This document shows positions 39,090 to 48,960 of a stretch of 64,000 nucleotides of DNA, piece by piece (within the stretch, counting starts at the first letter, position 1; the number at the start of each line of letters is the position of its first letter). A program made the position numbers and the translations under genes. The notes beneath the pieces are model-generated. The model ran no database searches, was not told the origin of the DNA, and was given only the letters and a program-made list of their open reading frames with translations. This stretch comes from Hydractinia symbiolongicarpus (Eukaryota; Cnidaria; Hydrozoa; Anthoathecata; Hydractiniidae). The stretch covers positions 126,001 through 190,000 of the forward strand of contig NC_079878.1 in NCBI RefSeq assembly GCF_029227915.1. The letters run 5' to 3'.

Positions 39090-39771
39090 ATGTGGAAAGT
39101 GTTTAACTTTATCGCACATATATCTACAGCACTTGCAAGCTACTGGGAACTTACTTTTCAACATGTTACTGATGATGCAAAAGTACTAAACTCTGCAATC
39201 TTGTCTACAACTCATGTTCAGCGTTTAACAAGTTGCTTTTGGGATTGTATTGCCACACCAGGTTGTGTTTCTACAAACATTCTTCATCATTTCAACAACA
39301 ACACGTTTAACTGCAGCTTGATACCACAAACATGGCACAAATACAAATTGGAATATGCTCCTGGTTACATGTTTTATTCTTACTTAAAGAAGAATTTTCA
39401 ATTACAGTTAACACATGGCATAGGACTTTGCATCTCGCATGAAGATTCGTCATTAAGGCTTGATTTCTGTTCCTCCAAATACACATATGTTCAAATGAAT
39501 CCTTTTATAAGATTGATGGTCAATGATTTGTGTGTTCATGCCTATAACGTTCATTCCATTAGAGAAAAATTCGTACTCACCGAAGACTGTACTTCAGGCT
39601 GGATGTTTAATTTCGTTGGAACAAAAAAAAAGTTACATTAAAGTCATAGCTGACAAAGATCTTTGTGTACACGTCAAGGACGCGAGTTACAACAAGCAAT
39701 ATACTGCATTGGTTTCACATTACATTTGTGTCTCTCTTGCTCAAACAGAATTCCGTAGGATTGAACAGTAA
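39090..39771 (+). CDS. secreted PAN/apple-like protein, intronless, frameshifted at an A9 run
   Basis: The frame opens at ATG 39090 (A at -3) with a short hydrophobic leader suggesting a signal peptide. It then has a region typical of a PAN/apple domain: an L-S-T-T-H-V segment, C-x3-C-x5-C-x14-C-S-L, ending near residue 105. The second half has two similar segments with LCI/LCVHA/LCVHV motifs spaced like a beta-trefoil lectin repeat; that is a weaker call. The first frame stops at 39641. The second frame (to TAA at 39771) continues the same pattern if one A is removed from the nine-A run at 39622-39630. This could be a real inactivating frameshift, an allele, or a sequencing error. AATAAA at 39938-39943 is a plausible poly(A) signal. 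The likely role is extracellular binding; no partner can be named. Confidence 0.6.
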
Positions 39772-39937
39772 CATTTTTGCAAATGGTTTGCCGTTAACAC
39801 ACACATCGAGTTAAGAGTCATTAAAGTTTGGTCACGAATGTTATACAGTCAAACTTTATCCAAAAACTTCTTTAAAACAGTTCCCTTCAATTAACATGGC
39901 CGAACTTTTGCAGGACCAATCACGGAGGTTATCCTTT

Positions 39938-39943
39938 AATAAA
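39938..39943 (+). promoter_or_regulatory. polyadenylation signal of the PAN-like gene
   Basis: The canonical AATAAA lies about 170 nt after the TAA at 39771 on the same strand. No closer canonical hexamer is seen. Confidence 0.45.
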
Positions 39944-40375
39944 TGTTGTGAATCTGTTGTAATGAAAAAAATTGAAGAGAAGCCTTGTTGCAATTTGGAA
40001 AACAATTTTTATTAATAAATTCAGAACAATCGTTGAATTCTAAAAATAGACGTTTTTTTAATAAAATTATAATTTACTTATTTTGGGGAGAGATAAGCAT
40101 TGTTTAACGTCCTCCGCAACTAATACCTTCTATTAATGGCTAGCCACAGTCGCTCTCTAGAAGTGACCGCTATAAAAACTTTCACCGTATTTTTAACATA
40201 TAAAAGGTAAAAGAATTTAAGAGCACTTATTTAGTTTCTGTAGCTAACACAATTCGCATGTAAATATGAGCACACTCTATAAAATGAGCACAAATCGCAA
40301 AACTTGCACAGCATTTTATTTTGAAAATACACCAATCAACACAAAATGTATTTCATTATAAATAGGTGTGCACAG

Positions 40376-40681
40376 TCAAGCACAATCATTGTATGGTTGT
40401 TTTAGACTTCCTCGTCTACTGGGCTCTTTCACAACTATGACGTTCTGCCGGTACAGCTCAGTAATGGCCCTGGTATAGACTGATAATTTACGGAATTGCG
40501 AGCTGGAGTAGAGACAGTAATGAGGCAAGAAAATGGTGGCACGGAAGAACACAGAAAATTTGGAGCTAGTCAACCTTAAAATGTCAGGAAATATTATTTT
40601 GTGGTTTAATTTTAAAATATAAAACAGATGAGGTTGCATGTTTGGTGTGTGTAAAACTGGCACGTTGACGGGGCTAAACAT
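40376..40681 (-). CDS. unrecognised 101-residue open frame
   Basis: The ATG-initiated frame has mixed, gene-like codon use and a hydrophilic C-terminus (VVKEPSRRGSLKQPYNDCA). A minus-strand AATAAA follows about 55 nt after the stop (40315-40320). The ATG lies about 55 bp from a Helitron-like terminus at 40736. I recognise no domain, signal peptide or membrane segment. It could be an orphan gene, a last exon, or a captured gene fragment. Confidence 0.3.
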   Translation of the reverse strand: MFSPVNVPVLHTPNMQPHLFYILKLNHKIIFPDILRLTSSKFSVFFRATIFLPHYCLYSSSQFRKLSVYTRAITELYRQNVIVVKEPSRRGSLKQPYNDCA

Positions 40682-40735
40682 GGTTTAGTACTGGACATTG
40701 CGATGTCTTCTTTATGTCTGTTGTTCTATTGGCTT

Positions 40736-41250
40736 ACTAGTCGATAAGGCCCGTTTGGAAATCCAATTAGGCAGAAGGGCAATGGAAAAATAGGTTGTTG
40801 ATGTTTTGCTGACGTCAGCAGTGCGAATCTAAAAAAAATTGGCGAAATTCAGGTTATTCTTTACCTGTAACGTGTAGACGTTGAAACGCTAATGAAAATA
40901 ATGTATAAGATATGTTTTCGAGGAACGCCTAAAAGTTTTGTTGACGTCAGCGAATGCATTTTTATACCTGTTGCTTTCATCGTTTACATCTTGAAACGCT
41001 GACTAAGAACATGTATAGGATCATGTACTTTTGACAAACGGTAGCAAAGATATTAATGTTTAAAAGTTTTTGGATGACGTCAGGGGTCGATTCGGGGACC
41101 CAGGTTTGGGAAACTAACCGAAATTGGTTCCAGGCGGTCCCTAGTTACCCACACGGTAAAAATGACTGACGTCACCACCTCGTTTTCAAGTTATTTAGCC
41201 TCAAATTTTTAGGTGCACTGTAACGGGTTGTGTGGCAGGTAAGCAAGTTA
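40736..41250 (-). mobile_element. Helitron-like element with three to four TGACGTCA sites
   Basis: It starts (plus orientation) ACTAGTCGATAAGGCCCGTT, matching the element at 38198. It carries roughly 130-bp internal repeats, each with a TGACGTCA site (40810, 40942, 41075, and a further one at 41167) and the shared phrase TTGAAACGCTGACTAAGAA. There is no coding capacity. The right end is not defined and could lie beyond 41250. Confidence 0.5.
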
Positions 41251-41689
41251 CATCAATGCTATACGTATCTCTGGCAGTAATATAACATAATTACAGTCGC
41301 AGGGGAGGAAAAGCCAGCCGTTGCTAGACTATAGTGAGCGAGTTTATTTACATTTTCTACAAAAAAATACCAGCCGTAAAAAACGGCAGAAAAGGAAATA
41401 CACCATGTCGGGCGGACTTATGCTACCAGCTAGTTAAAGTGGTTACGTAGTTTTTAAGCTAAACGATAGACGCTGTTTGTTTTATGAAAAAATCGTTTGG
41501 TAAATTATAACCTTTTGAATATTTGTTAAATAAAAGAAACAAGACGTATGATATACGCAAACAACCTCGCCAAAAAGTTTATAAAAAGCTGAAGTTAGAC
41601 ACGACATATTTTGCTATTCGGATAGGCAATAATATTGATAAAAAATTTCTCGAAATTTCAATTTTCGTTAGGGTAGTCTGTAAACACGT

Positions 41690-41830
41690 CCTCGCGGGCG
41701 AGATAGTAAAAAGAAAAAAAAAAGTAAAAATAGTTACCAAGATGAGATTCGAACACACGACTACTCCCGTGTCGGTGCTCAGAGAGGCAAAAATTTCCAT
41801 TCTTGTAGGACACATTTGCGTTTTAATACA
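41690..41830 (-). repeat. possible tRNA-derived SINE fragment
   Basis: On the minus strand, GTGTTCGAATCTCAT resembles a tRNA B box. It is preceded 30-50 nt upstream by GCCTCTCTGAGCACC and followed by an A/T-rich tail. The cloverleaf is not intact (poor T stem), so it is not called as a tRNA gene. Confidence 0.3.
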
Positions 41831-44800
41831 AGCTCACGAGCTTGTAATAAGATCATTAAGCATTAACAAGATAAACGTGACAACAGGTAAACCTTGTCGC
41901 ACATGCTTTTAAGCTTACTACGCTTTTCGCAACAACTGTATTACAGCTTTGGTTTACAAAACACAGGATACACTCTGTTAAAACGCCGGGTCAAGCCACA
42001 AATAACTGTGATATCTAACGGTGACACACGGATGAGTGAATAATAAGAACCGTCAACTGTGCCACAAATTCAGGTAAAGCACTTTACTACAGGTATATAA
42101 CTATAGTATATATAGTATTTAGTAAATTAAGTTAAGTTGACACAATTTTATAGTGTTTCCGGCGTAATATATTTTTGAAAACTTAAGCTACAAGATAAAC
42201 GTAGATTACAATTCGTTGTTACCCCATCATAGCAAAAGAGCTGGCCAACCTTTTTAGTTTATCGGAGAGCGTTCCCGGTAAGAAGTTAAAAAAAATGTTA
42301 CTCCGAGCTGAGCGCTTAGTGCAGGCAAACAATGTGACACATCCATATAAGTGTTTTCTGAAAAAAGCGTTATCGCAACTGCGGTTAAACTGAAACATCG
42401 GAACAGCCCTTTTTTAACATGGGCTATACGCTTAGTTAAACAGTTGAACAGGTGTATAGGTGTAACACCCTTTTTTCAAAAAAACCTCTCTGCAACTTCT
42501 GTTTAAAAAAAACACAAGAAACAGCCTGTTGTTACCTGTCCAGCTAAAACAATCGCTCAGTCATTTTGTTTGCGGAGAAAGTTTTAAAAAAAATAAAAAA
42601 AGATGTAGCTAGCTACCTAGCTAACTACCTTTAGCAAAAGGATTATTGTTTACGAATATTGTTGTAGCCAAACTGCATTTTTATACCCTCCCTTTTTAGC
42701 CAGATATAACTAAGGAGCTAGCTAAATAGTCAAAGCGTCAACATAAAAATAAATGTTGGCTAGGATAAAAAGTTCTTATACTATACAGAATAGTATAAAG
42801 TAAGGCTCTACCTGGCTTCGAAGCTAGCCTTCAAAATCTTCGTCCCTAGCCGAAAATCCTTAAATTGGTGCGTTTAAGATCTGTACGTGGCTAAAAAACG
42901 TGAAAAATATTTATCTTAACATTGAAATCAAAGAGAAAACAAATATTACATAAATATAAAGCTTTTAAAAGGCCTACAAACAGGCCTACAAACCTCACAC
43001 ACGACCACTTTCAAAATCAAAATGGCCTTTCTCCGGATTCTTGAATTGTTTTTAAAGAATCAGGCGTCGTGATTGGTGTACTACTTGCGAGCAGTCAAAC
43101 AAAGTCGGCAAAAATATATCGCATTTGGTATTCGTGCGTATTTTAAAAATTTCGTGTTTCCGTAACAGGACTTGTCTTTCGCGGACACACAGACAAAATA
43201 GGGCTATTATTAAAAAAGAAATACTCATGTCATTAAAATTGATACAGAACACTGAATGTTAGGGTGATCAAGGCAAAAAAAAATCCATTCGTATCAGGAA
43301 TTTACTGGTTCCATATTTTTAAAACCCAATCAGTATTTTATTCCTAGACCTTGGTAACCTCCTAGCAACCAAAATACGGGTTGGTAATACAATATCTTAG
43401 ATCACTCCTACGAGAATTCTAAATACATTCTAGAAAAAGTTAGAAAATTTCAGGGCCATACCTTAACCCTATTATATGAGAGGTGAACCGTCATAGTTCG
43501 AAAAGTGCTAAGGGGTTGTTTGAAAAGTTTTCTTTTTATTTTCAAGAATTTTAAAATTGAATTTAACCATGTTGCTGCAACGCTTCAGCAACAATTAAAT
43601 GTTGCATATGAATCGCTTTGTTTGTATAATTGTTACTAGGTTCCTAAAATTTTCTCGCAAATTTCATCAACGTTTTCGTAACAGCGGGAGGCACTGTTGT
43701 TGCTGATTTCAATAAGCTTTTTATGGTGAAGCCAAGTAATATGTGGCCGTAAAAAAACTGCGAGGACACGCGAGTGACTTGCATACATGAAGAAAAAAAA
43801 AACACCTTGGATACCAGAAGATGATAGCCCATTGGTGGTAGGACATGTCTTTGTATGACTAAAACCTTTTTGGTATGACAAACAACATTTGAAGAAGAAC
43901 ATAAAGTGACATCTTGAGATACGTGACAAAAAAAGACGTTACTAATAAGTGTTGCATTTTAAGTATGTTAAGTAACCTTTACGTGTACGCGCAAAAAAAT
44001 TTATTTGTATTTACATGGAGTTTTGTGTCGGGTTTTGCAAAGTGGACATGTACCAGAATTTTGTACGCGTGCATAAGAGCTTTGTACGCATGCGCAATAA
44101 TTCCATTTCCGGTAAATTGTGTGTACATGAATATTTTATGAGTTAAAATAATTTTCTCATTTCGCTCGTTTTGACCAAAATGAAATCAACACCAAAATGA
44201 GTTTCATTTCACTTCCATAAGAACTACACAAGAGGCCGAATTTCGCTTCCGAAATTAAATTAATCCTCCGTGAAGTTCGTTTAACACTTTTTTATAATAT
44301 AATAGATTAGAAATCACGCCATGTCAAAAGTTGATTTAAATTGTGACATAGCTGTGATACATATTTCATGAAGAAATTCAATTGTGGAATGTCATTTTCG
44401 AAACTAGATAACAAATGCTAACATCCATTTGAATAGAAACTATTTGATATTATACAGCTAGTCTAAGATACAATTTGCTTTATTACGAAGACATACAGCT
44501 AGTTATATACATTTGCTGAGAATTATTTACTAGCTGGAAGCCTCTGGAAGAAACTGCAGTAACCGATATCCATTAAATAAGTCGTCTTACAAACTAGTGA
44601 AACGAGTCTTTAAAAACATAAAAAACACAAGTATGCACCTGCAATGGTCTAACGTTTTGACAAAGAAGTGAGAAATTTAAGTGTAATATATTCGTATAAT
44701 GTCTGACAACGAATCTTGAATAAGGAAGGATAACTCACACACTCCCAACAAAAAAAGAAAATTGAAGAAAACTAACCAAAAACCCAACCCTTTCCCACGT

Positions 44801-45540
44801 TTTTAATAGCCCCCTCCCTCCCTCTAACCTCAAAAGAAAGGTTTAAAAGCTATCACGTCCACCATTTTGTCTGCTTAACGACATATTGGGAGCATTTATT
44901 GTTAGCTGTATTTTCCCAGAGTACACCAGCACTATTGGTGAATAATGTTTTCAAGAATGCAAATGAAAACCACAGGAAAATACGGCTGAAAGAAGGAAAT
45001 GCTATCTCAAAATCTTCGGAACAGAACAATAATTAAAATTTCCAAAACTTCATTTGTTGACTACTCTTTCTGTTTCTGATGCGAATCAAAAATAGAAAGC
45101 ATTTAAATTCCCTGTTGAACGGAACGGAAACATTTTGTAGGACAACCAATCAGATTGCAGTGTTATTTCCATTCCTTTCCATTCCGGTTTTGCGCTTAAA
45201 AATCCTTACTCACTTATGTTCCGGCGTAAATTGCAAAAAGACAGCTAATAAATTAAATACATATCTTCTTATATTGGAATAATATTTCATAGCTTTTTTA
45301 TATTTTGAGTGTGTATAGGTGCATTTTTTATACTCGTCTCACAGATTTTTTAACGACTACATACGTACAGGCTCGCAACAGGTGTAAAAAATCCTAAGAT
45401 CTCACAATAAAAGTCAAGTATAAATAACTGTTGTTGAAAAAGCCCTCCAAATTTCACCTTTCGGGGTTACAAATCGATGATTGATTGTTAGCAAATTACG
45501 TCACCAAATCGAATCCTGTTATTCTGACATTATGAAAAGC
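41831..45540. other. intergenic region, no supported gene
   Basis: The stretch is AT-rich and contains GCTAGCTAG-rich tracts around 42605-42630. A minus-strand frame at 43636-43929 has a moderately gene-like C-terminus (ending CYENVDEICEKILGT) but no recognisable domain, and it may be a transposase remnant. A pair of roughly 20-bp near-repeats (TTTGTACGCGTGCATAAGAG and similar) lies at about 44060-44100. Confidence 0.4.
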
Positions 45541-45546
45541 TACTAC

Positions 45547-45580
45547 TATAAAAGAAGAAAAGAAATGTGTAAAAGTCACT
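45547..45580 (+). promoter_or_regulatory. TATA box and initiator of the secreted-protein gene
   Basis: TATAAAAG is at 45547-45554 and an initiator-like TCACTC at 45575-45580. From the first T of the TATA box to the initiator A (45578) is 31 bp, the usual metazoan spacing. Transcription from 45578 would give a 52-nt 5' UTR before ATG 45630. Confidence 0.65.
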
Positions 45581-45629
45581 CTTGAAAACTAAACTGTAGT
45601 ATTTACAAGAAGTAGAAACTGCAAAGAAG

Positions 45630-48600
45630 ATGTTGTTCTTATTTTATCTAACTTGTTTACACTTCGTTGTGGTGCATACTGCTACGGTATTTGTTTTTTT
45701 ATTTCTGTTATGTCATTGTTGTTGTTATTTGTCTAGAATGCTGGAAGAATGTTACTTTTTAACATTTTTTGCTTTTTTTTGAAGATTTTTATTTTCTTTT
45801 ACTTTTGCTTTTTAACACGCACATCCCACAGTATTGATTTAAATCTTTTTCCGACACCTGTAAATATTTGACTGAACACTTACATTAGTGGTAGTAATAC
45901 TCGACTGAATTTCGACGTAAAACTTAAAAACTCATATGAATCATTGTATGATGGCCCTTGGCCATGCACTTCTTTTATTAGTCAAAACACTTCTCCCTCT
46001 TTTGTTCGAAGCACTTCACTTTTAAGTGTAAGACACAATTTCACAAAGTTACCAGGCCCAATTCTAGCCCTAAAACCTCCAAGCTTGCGAACGATTAATA
46101 CAGTGGAATCCCTCTAAAGCAGACACCATCGATGCAAAAAAAATTCTGCTTAATCGGGATGTCCGCTTTATAGAGATTTTGCCGAAAATTTAGTTTTAGA
46201 CTGGATTCTACTCAAAGCTTTTTAGTCCATTCTTTTTAACAGAATACCTAAATGTTAACATATATCGTGAAAAATTGCATAAAAACATATTTTGGTCCAA
46301 ATCTATGGGAGTTTAACCTAAACTCCGTTCCAAGCATCACTGGCCCTCTTAATGGGATGTCCGCTTTGAAGGGTGTGCGTCCTAACGGGATTCCACTGTT
46401 ATATTTTATTCATGCAAATGCTTACTGGAAACTGCTACAACAAAGCTGCTGGTAAATTGAGCCACGTGACATAAGCCAAGTATAATACTTTCAAAAAGTG
46501 AAAAAATACAGACTATGGGTGCAGCATTGCGGACCAAATTTTTTTAATTAAGTTGAGAAGAAATTTCAGACTACATACAGAGAAATTTTAAGCGCAGAAG
46601 AAAAGTGTTTTCAAATTGGAAAAGGAATGAGCCATGGGGGCCATCTTAACAAGCAAGCTTAACCCTTTAATTGTCATCGCCATACCAATTTTTAATACGG
46701 TATTCATATGACACGCAAATACGACTCATTATTATCAGCAGTGGGTCGTAAATAAAAAAGGGACATGCATCAACAAAGGCTTCAATGCAACCCAGGGCTT
46801 GCTTCAATGACCTTATTTTCAAATAATTACCTGCTTACTGAAACTACTAGATGTATTTTCTATTTTTCTATATTTGTTGTTATATTTATTTAGCTTTCAC
46901 ATAAAAACCTCGATGACGGTATTACAAAAGGTAAGGCAACCTTTCTTTTATCTTGTACCAAATATCACTTCTGTTCCTAGTGTTCACAATATGACATTTG
47001 TCATCAAAGTACTTATTCTGTAAACACGACATGCGATTTAAATTGGCTGTTTATTTCGTCAGATTTTTGAAGATTTTTGAAAGATATTTGGAGTTTAAAA
47101 TTTGTACTTACTAAAAAAAAATTGGTACTAACAGTTGAACTGAAATCTTATTCTTTTTGAGATTTATTTAAAACAAAATAAAGAAATATGGAACCGTACG
47201 CCCCATCCCGTTCCCAGAAAGAGAAAAAATAAAGCCTTAAGGACGAGGTTGTTATATGCCCACAATGTGACACTAAACAATATAGAACATATCTCTTTAG
47301 GCTGTGTAGGTGCTGATAACAATCCTAATGGATACCCTGGTCAAATCCCGACAAATACAATAACAGGTTCCTGTAGAAAATCTCATCAATATGGCGGATA
47401 TTATTTTTTGATCACATGGGGTCAACCAATTGGTATTAACAATAATTTTGCCCATCTAACTCGAATATGATATTGAGAATATATCTTTTTATCAGCTTTT
47501 TGTTTTCGTTCAGATGGAAAAACGAAACCAGCCAGCGGTTATCAAGTATCATTTGATTATGGTTCGCCCGTCTTCATTTGTTTCCAAGTAAAAGTGAGTT
47601 GTTTTAAATACAGAGAAAAAAAATGGTATACTAACTGCCTTCCTTCCAACTAGTATTTCGAAAAACATGCTTACATTTGCCAGACAGGGGCCACAAGATC
47701 CGTTTCATACGTTGCTTACACATGAGCTTTTGTTTCTTTCTAGAACAACACAAATCAGTTTATTTTTACAAAGAAGAGAGGTTTCGTGGAAGGTCAAATT
47801 TATGATTTAGCGGTAATATATTATCTAATTTTTTTAAAAGTATTTATTTACCCTCTGCTTGTATTGGCTACCTTATTGATGTTTACAAAGTAACATTTAG
47901 CCCCCGTCTTAAAGGGCTCTTTTCGTTTTTTCTTAAATTGGGAATGCCGCCGTCACCAATAAAAAAGCTAAAAGGGACACGCCTGGGGATGAGGTTGAGT
48001 AAAATTTAACTTTTTTTTTAGATTATTCCTCGTCCCACACCATATGCGCTTTCAACAAGGATGGTTCGCATCGGCAAATGTCCAGGTAAGTTATATTAAT
48101 ACACAAAATATTCAAGGTACTTTTTATTTCACATACTAAGAAAGAATTAATATAAGAAAACATGATCTTCCATCTTTGTTCCCAGGGGCATTTTGCCTTG
48201 TTGATGAAGTTGATAGCAGCGAAAAGTTGGCCACTCCGTAATAATAGAGGGGACACAAGACCCTGGGGACGGGGTTAAAGATCGTCGACATTTAGGAGAT
48301 CATGGTGACCCGCCCCGTCGCCCATTTTATGTCCAAAAAAAATTTTGTAAAAACTACTCTGCAAGTTATTGAATAAGAAGTGAGATTATAAAAAAGACCG
48401 GAGAAAAGTTTGCGAATTTCAATCTAATTTCAATGTCGTATTTTAGGAGGGAAGAGTAAGGGGGCTTGGTTCTAAACTTACTGTCTCCTCGAGGGCAAAA
48501 CATTTCTGAGGAGATATTAAAAAATGGAAAGTTTTAATTTTTTGGAAAAGCATTGAAGTTCAATACACTCTGCGCAACGGACAGCTTTCAGGGGCTTGGG

Positions 48601-48871
48601 AACGGTATTGTTATTTTTTCTGATTCTTATTTTAAAGCCATTCTCATGACTTTGAATTTACACGGTTTATTTGACCGTAGGTATACTAAAAGGAGATATC
48701 CATGAAATAACCAATAATTTTTATTTAATTTTTATTTTTATCCTGTATTTTCTTTTTATAGCTGATCCAAAATACCCAACTCTTATGACACGAAAAGAAA
48801 TACACACAACATCTACAGTACAACCCAAGGTTTTTGGAAAGAAAGCAAAAAAAGCACGTGTTTGCGGTTAA
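45630..48871 (+). CDS. secreted 138-residue protein of unknown family, six exons
   Basis: Exons: 45630-45686, 46894-46930, 47514-47593, 47744-47812, 48022-48085, 48762-48871. All have GT-AG introns and all junctions keep phase; the total is 417 nt including TAA. Exon 1 is exactly a signal peptide (MLFLFYLTCLHFVVVHTAT) with an A at -3 of its ATG. The mature part has an S-G-Y-Q-V-S-F-D-Y-G segment, a possible glycosylation site (N-N-T) where exon 4 begins, and only three cysteines after the leader. It ends in a basic tail, FGKKAKKARVCG. The alternating hydrophobic pattern (PVFICFQVK, NQFIFTKK) suggests a small beta-rich fold. I recognise no family. A signal peptide alone in exon 1 is typical of secreted effector or defence-type peptides, but function is unknown. 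The odd cysteine number suggests dimerisation or a free thiol. Confidence 0.72.
46101..46398. mobile_element. Tc1/mariner-type MITE in intron 1
   Basis: Terminal inverted repeats CAGTGGAATCCC (46101) and GGGATTCCACTG (to 46398) flank 298 bp. The left flank is TA; the right flank is TT, a possible mutated TA duplication. Subterminal blocks with GATGTCCGCTTT are repeated inside at about 46158 and 46359. The ends match the common CAGT(C/G)GAA.CCC mariner-like MITE type. There is no transposase. Confidence 0.75.
47203..47470. other. intronic open frame next to a GGACGAGGTT-type repeat
   Basis: A 73-codon frame (47249-47470) lies wholly in intron 2 of the secreted-protein gene and starts within a dispersed repeat. 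The exons on each side join in phase without it (g + AT). It is therefore treated as intronic, possibly a decayed insertion. Confidence 0.4.
47930..48280. repeat. dispersed CCTGGGGACGAGGTT-type repeat copies
   Basis: Copies occur at about 47970-47998 (GCCTGGGGATGAGGTTG), 48246-48277 (GACCCTGGGGACGGGGTT) and, outside this span, at about 47240 and 49160. Each is preceded by a TAAAAGGGACAC-like segment. They sit in the introns and 3' flank of the secreted-protein gene. Confidence 0.5.
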
Positions 48872-48950
48872 TTTAGTTTTGTTATATAAACGTATTTAGG
48901 CAACGACCTTTTTATAACAATGGTGACAGGTGACCAAAAAAAAAAAAAAA

Positions 48951-48960
48951 AATAAATAAA
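48951..48960 (+). promoter_or_regulatory. polyadenylation signals after an A tract
   Basis: Overlapping AATAAATAAA directly follows a 17-nt A run, about 80 nt after the TAA of the secreted-protein gene. Confidence 0.5.

Noticed and set aside
47249-47470. 73-codon frame in intron 2 of the secreted-protein gene
   Set aside because: It starts in a dispersed repeat, and the flanking exons join in phase without it.
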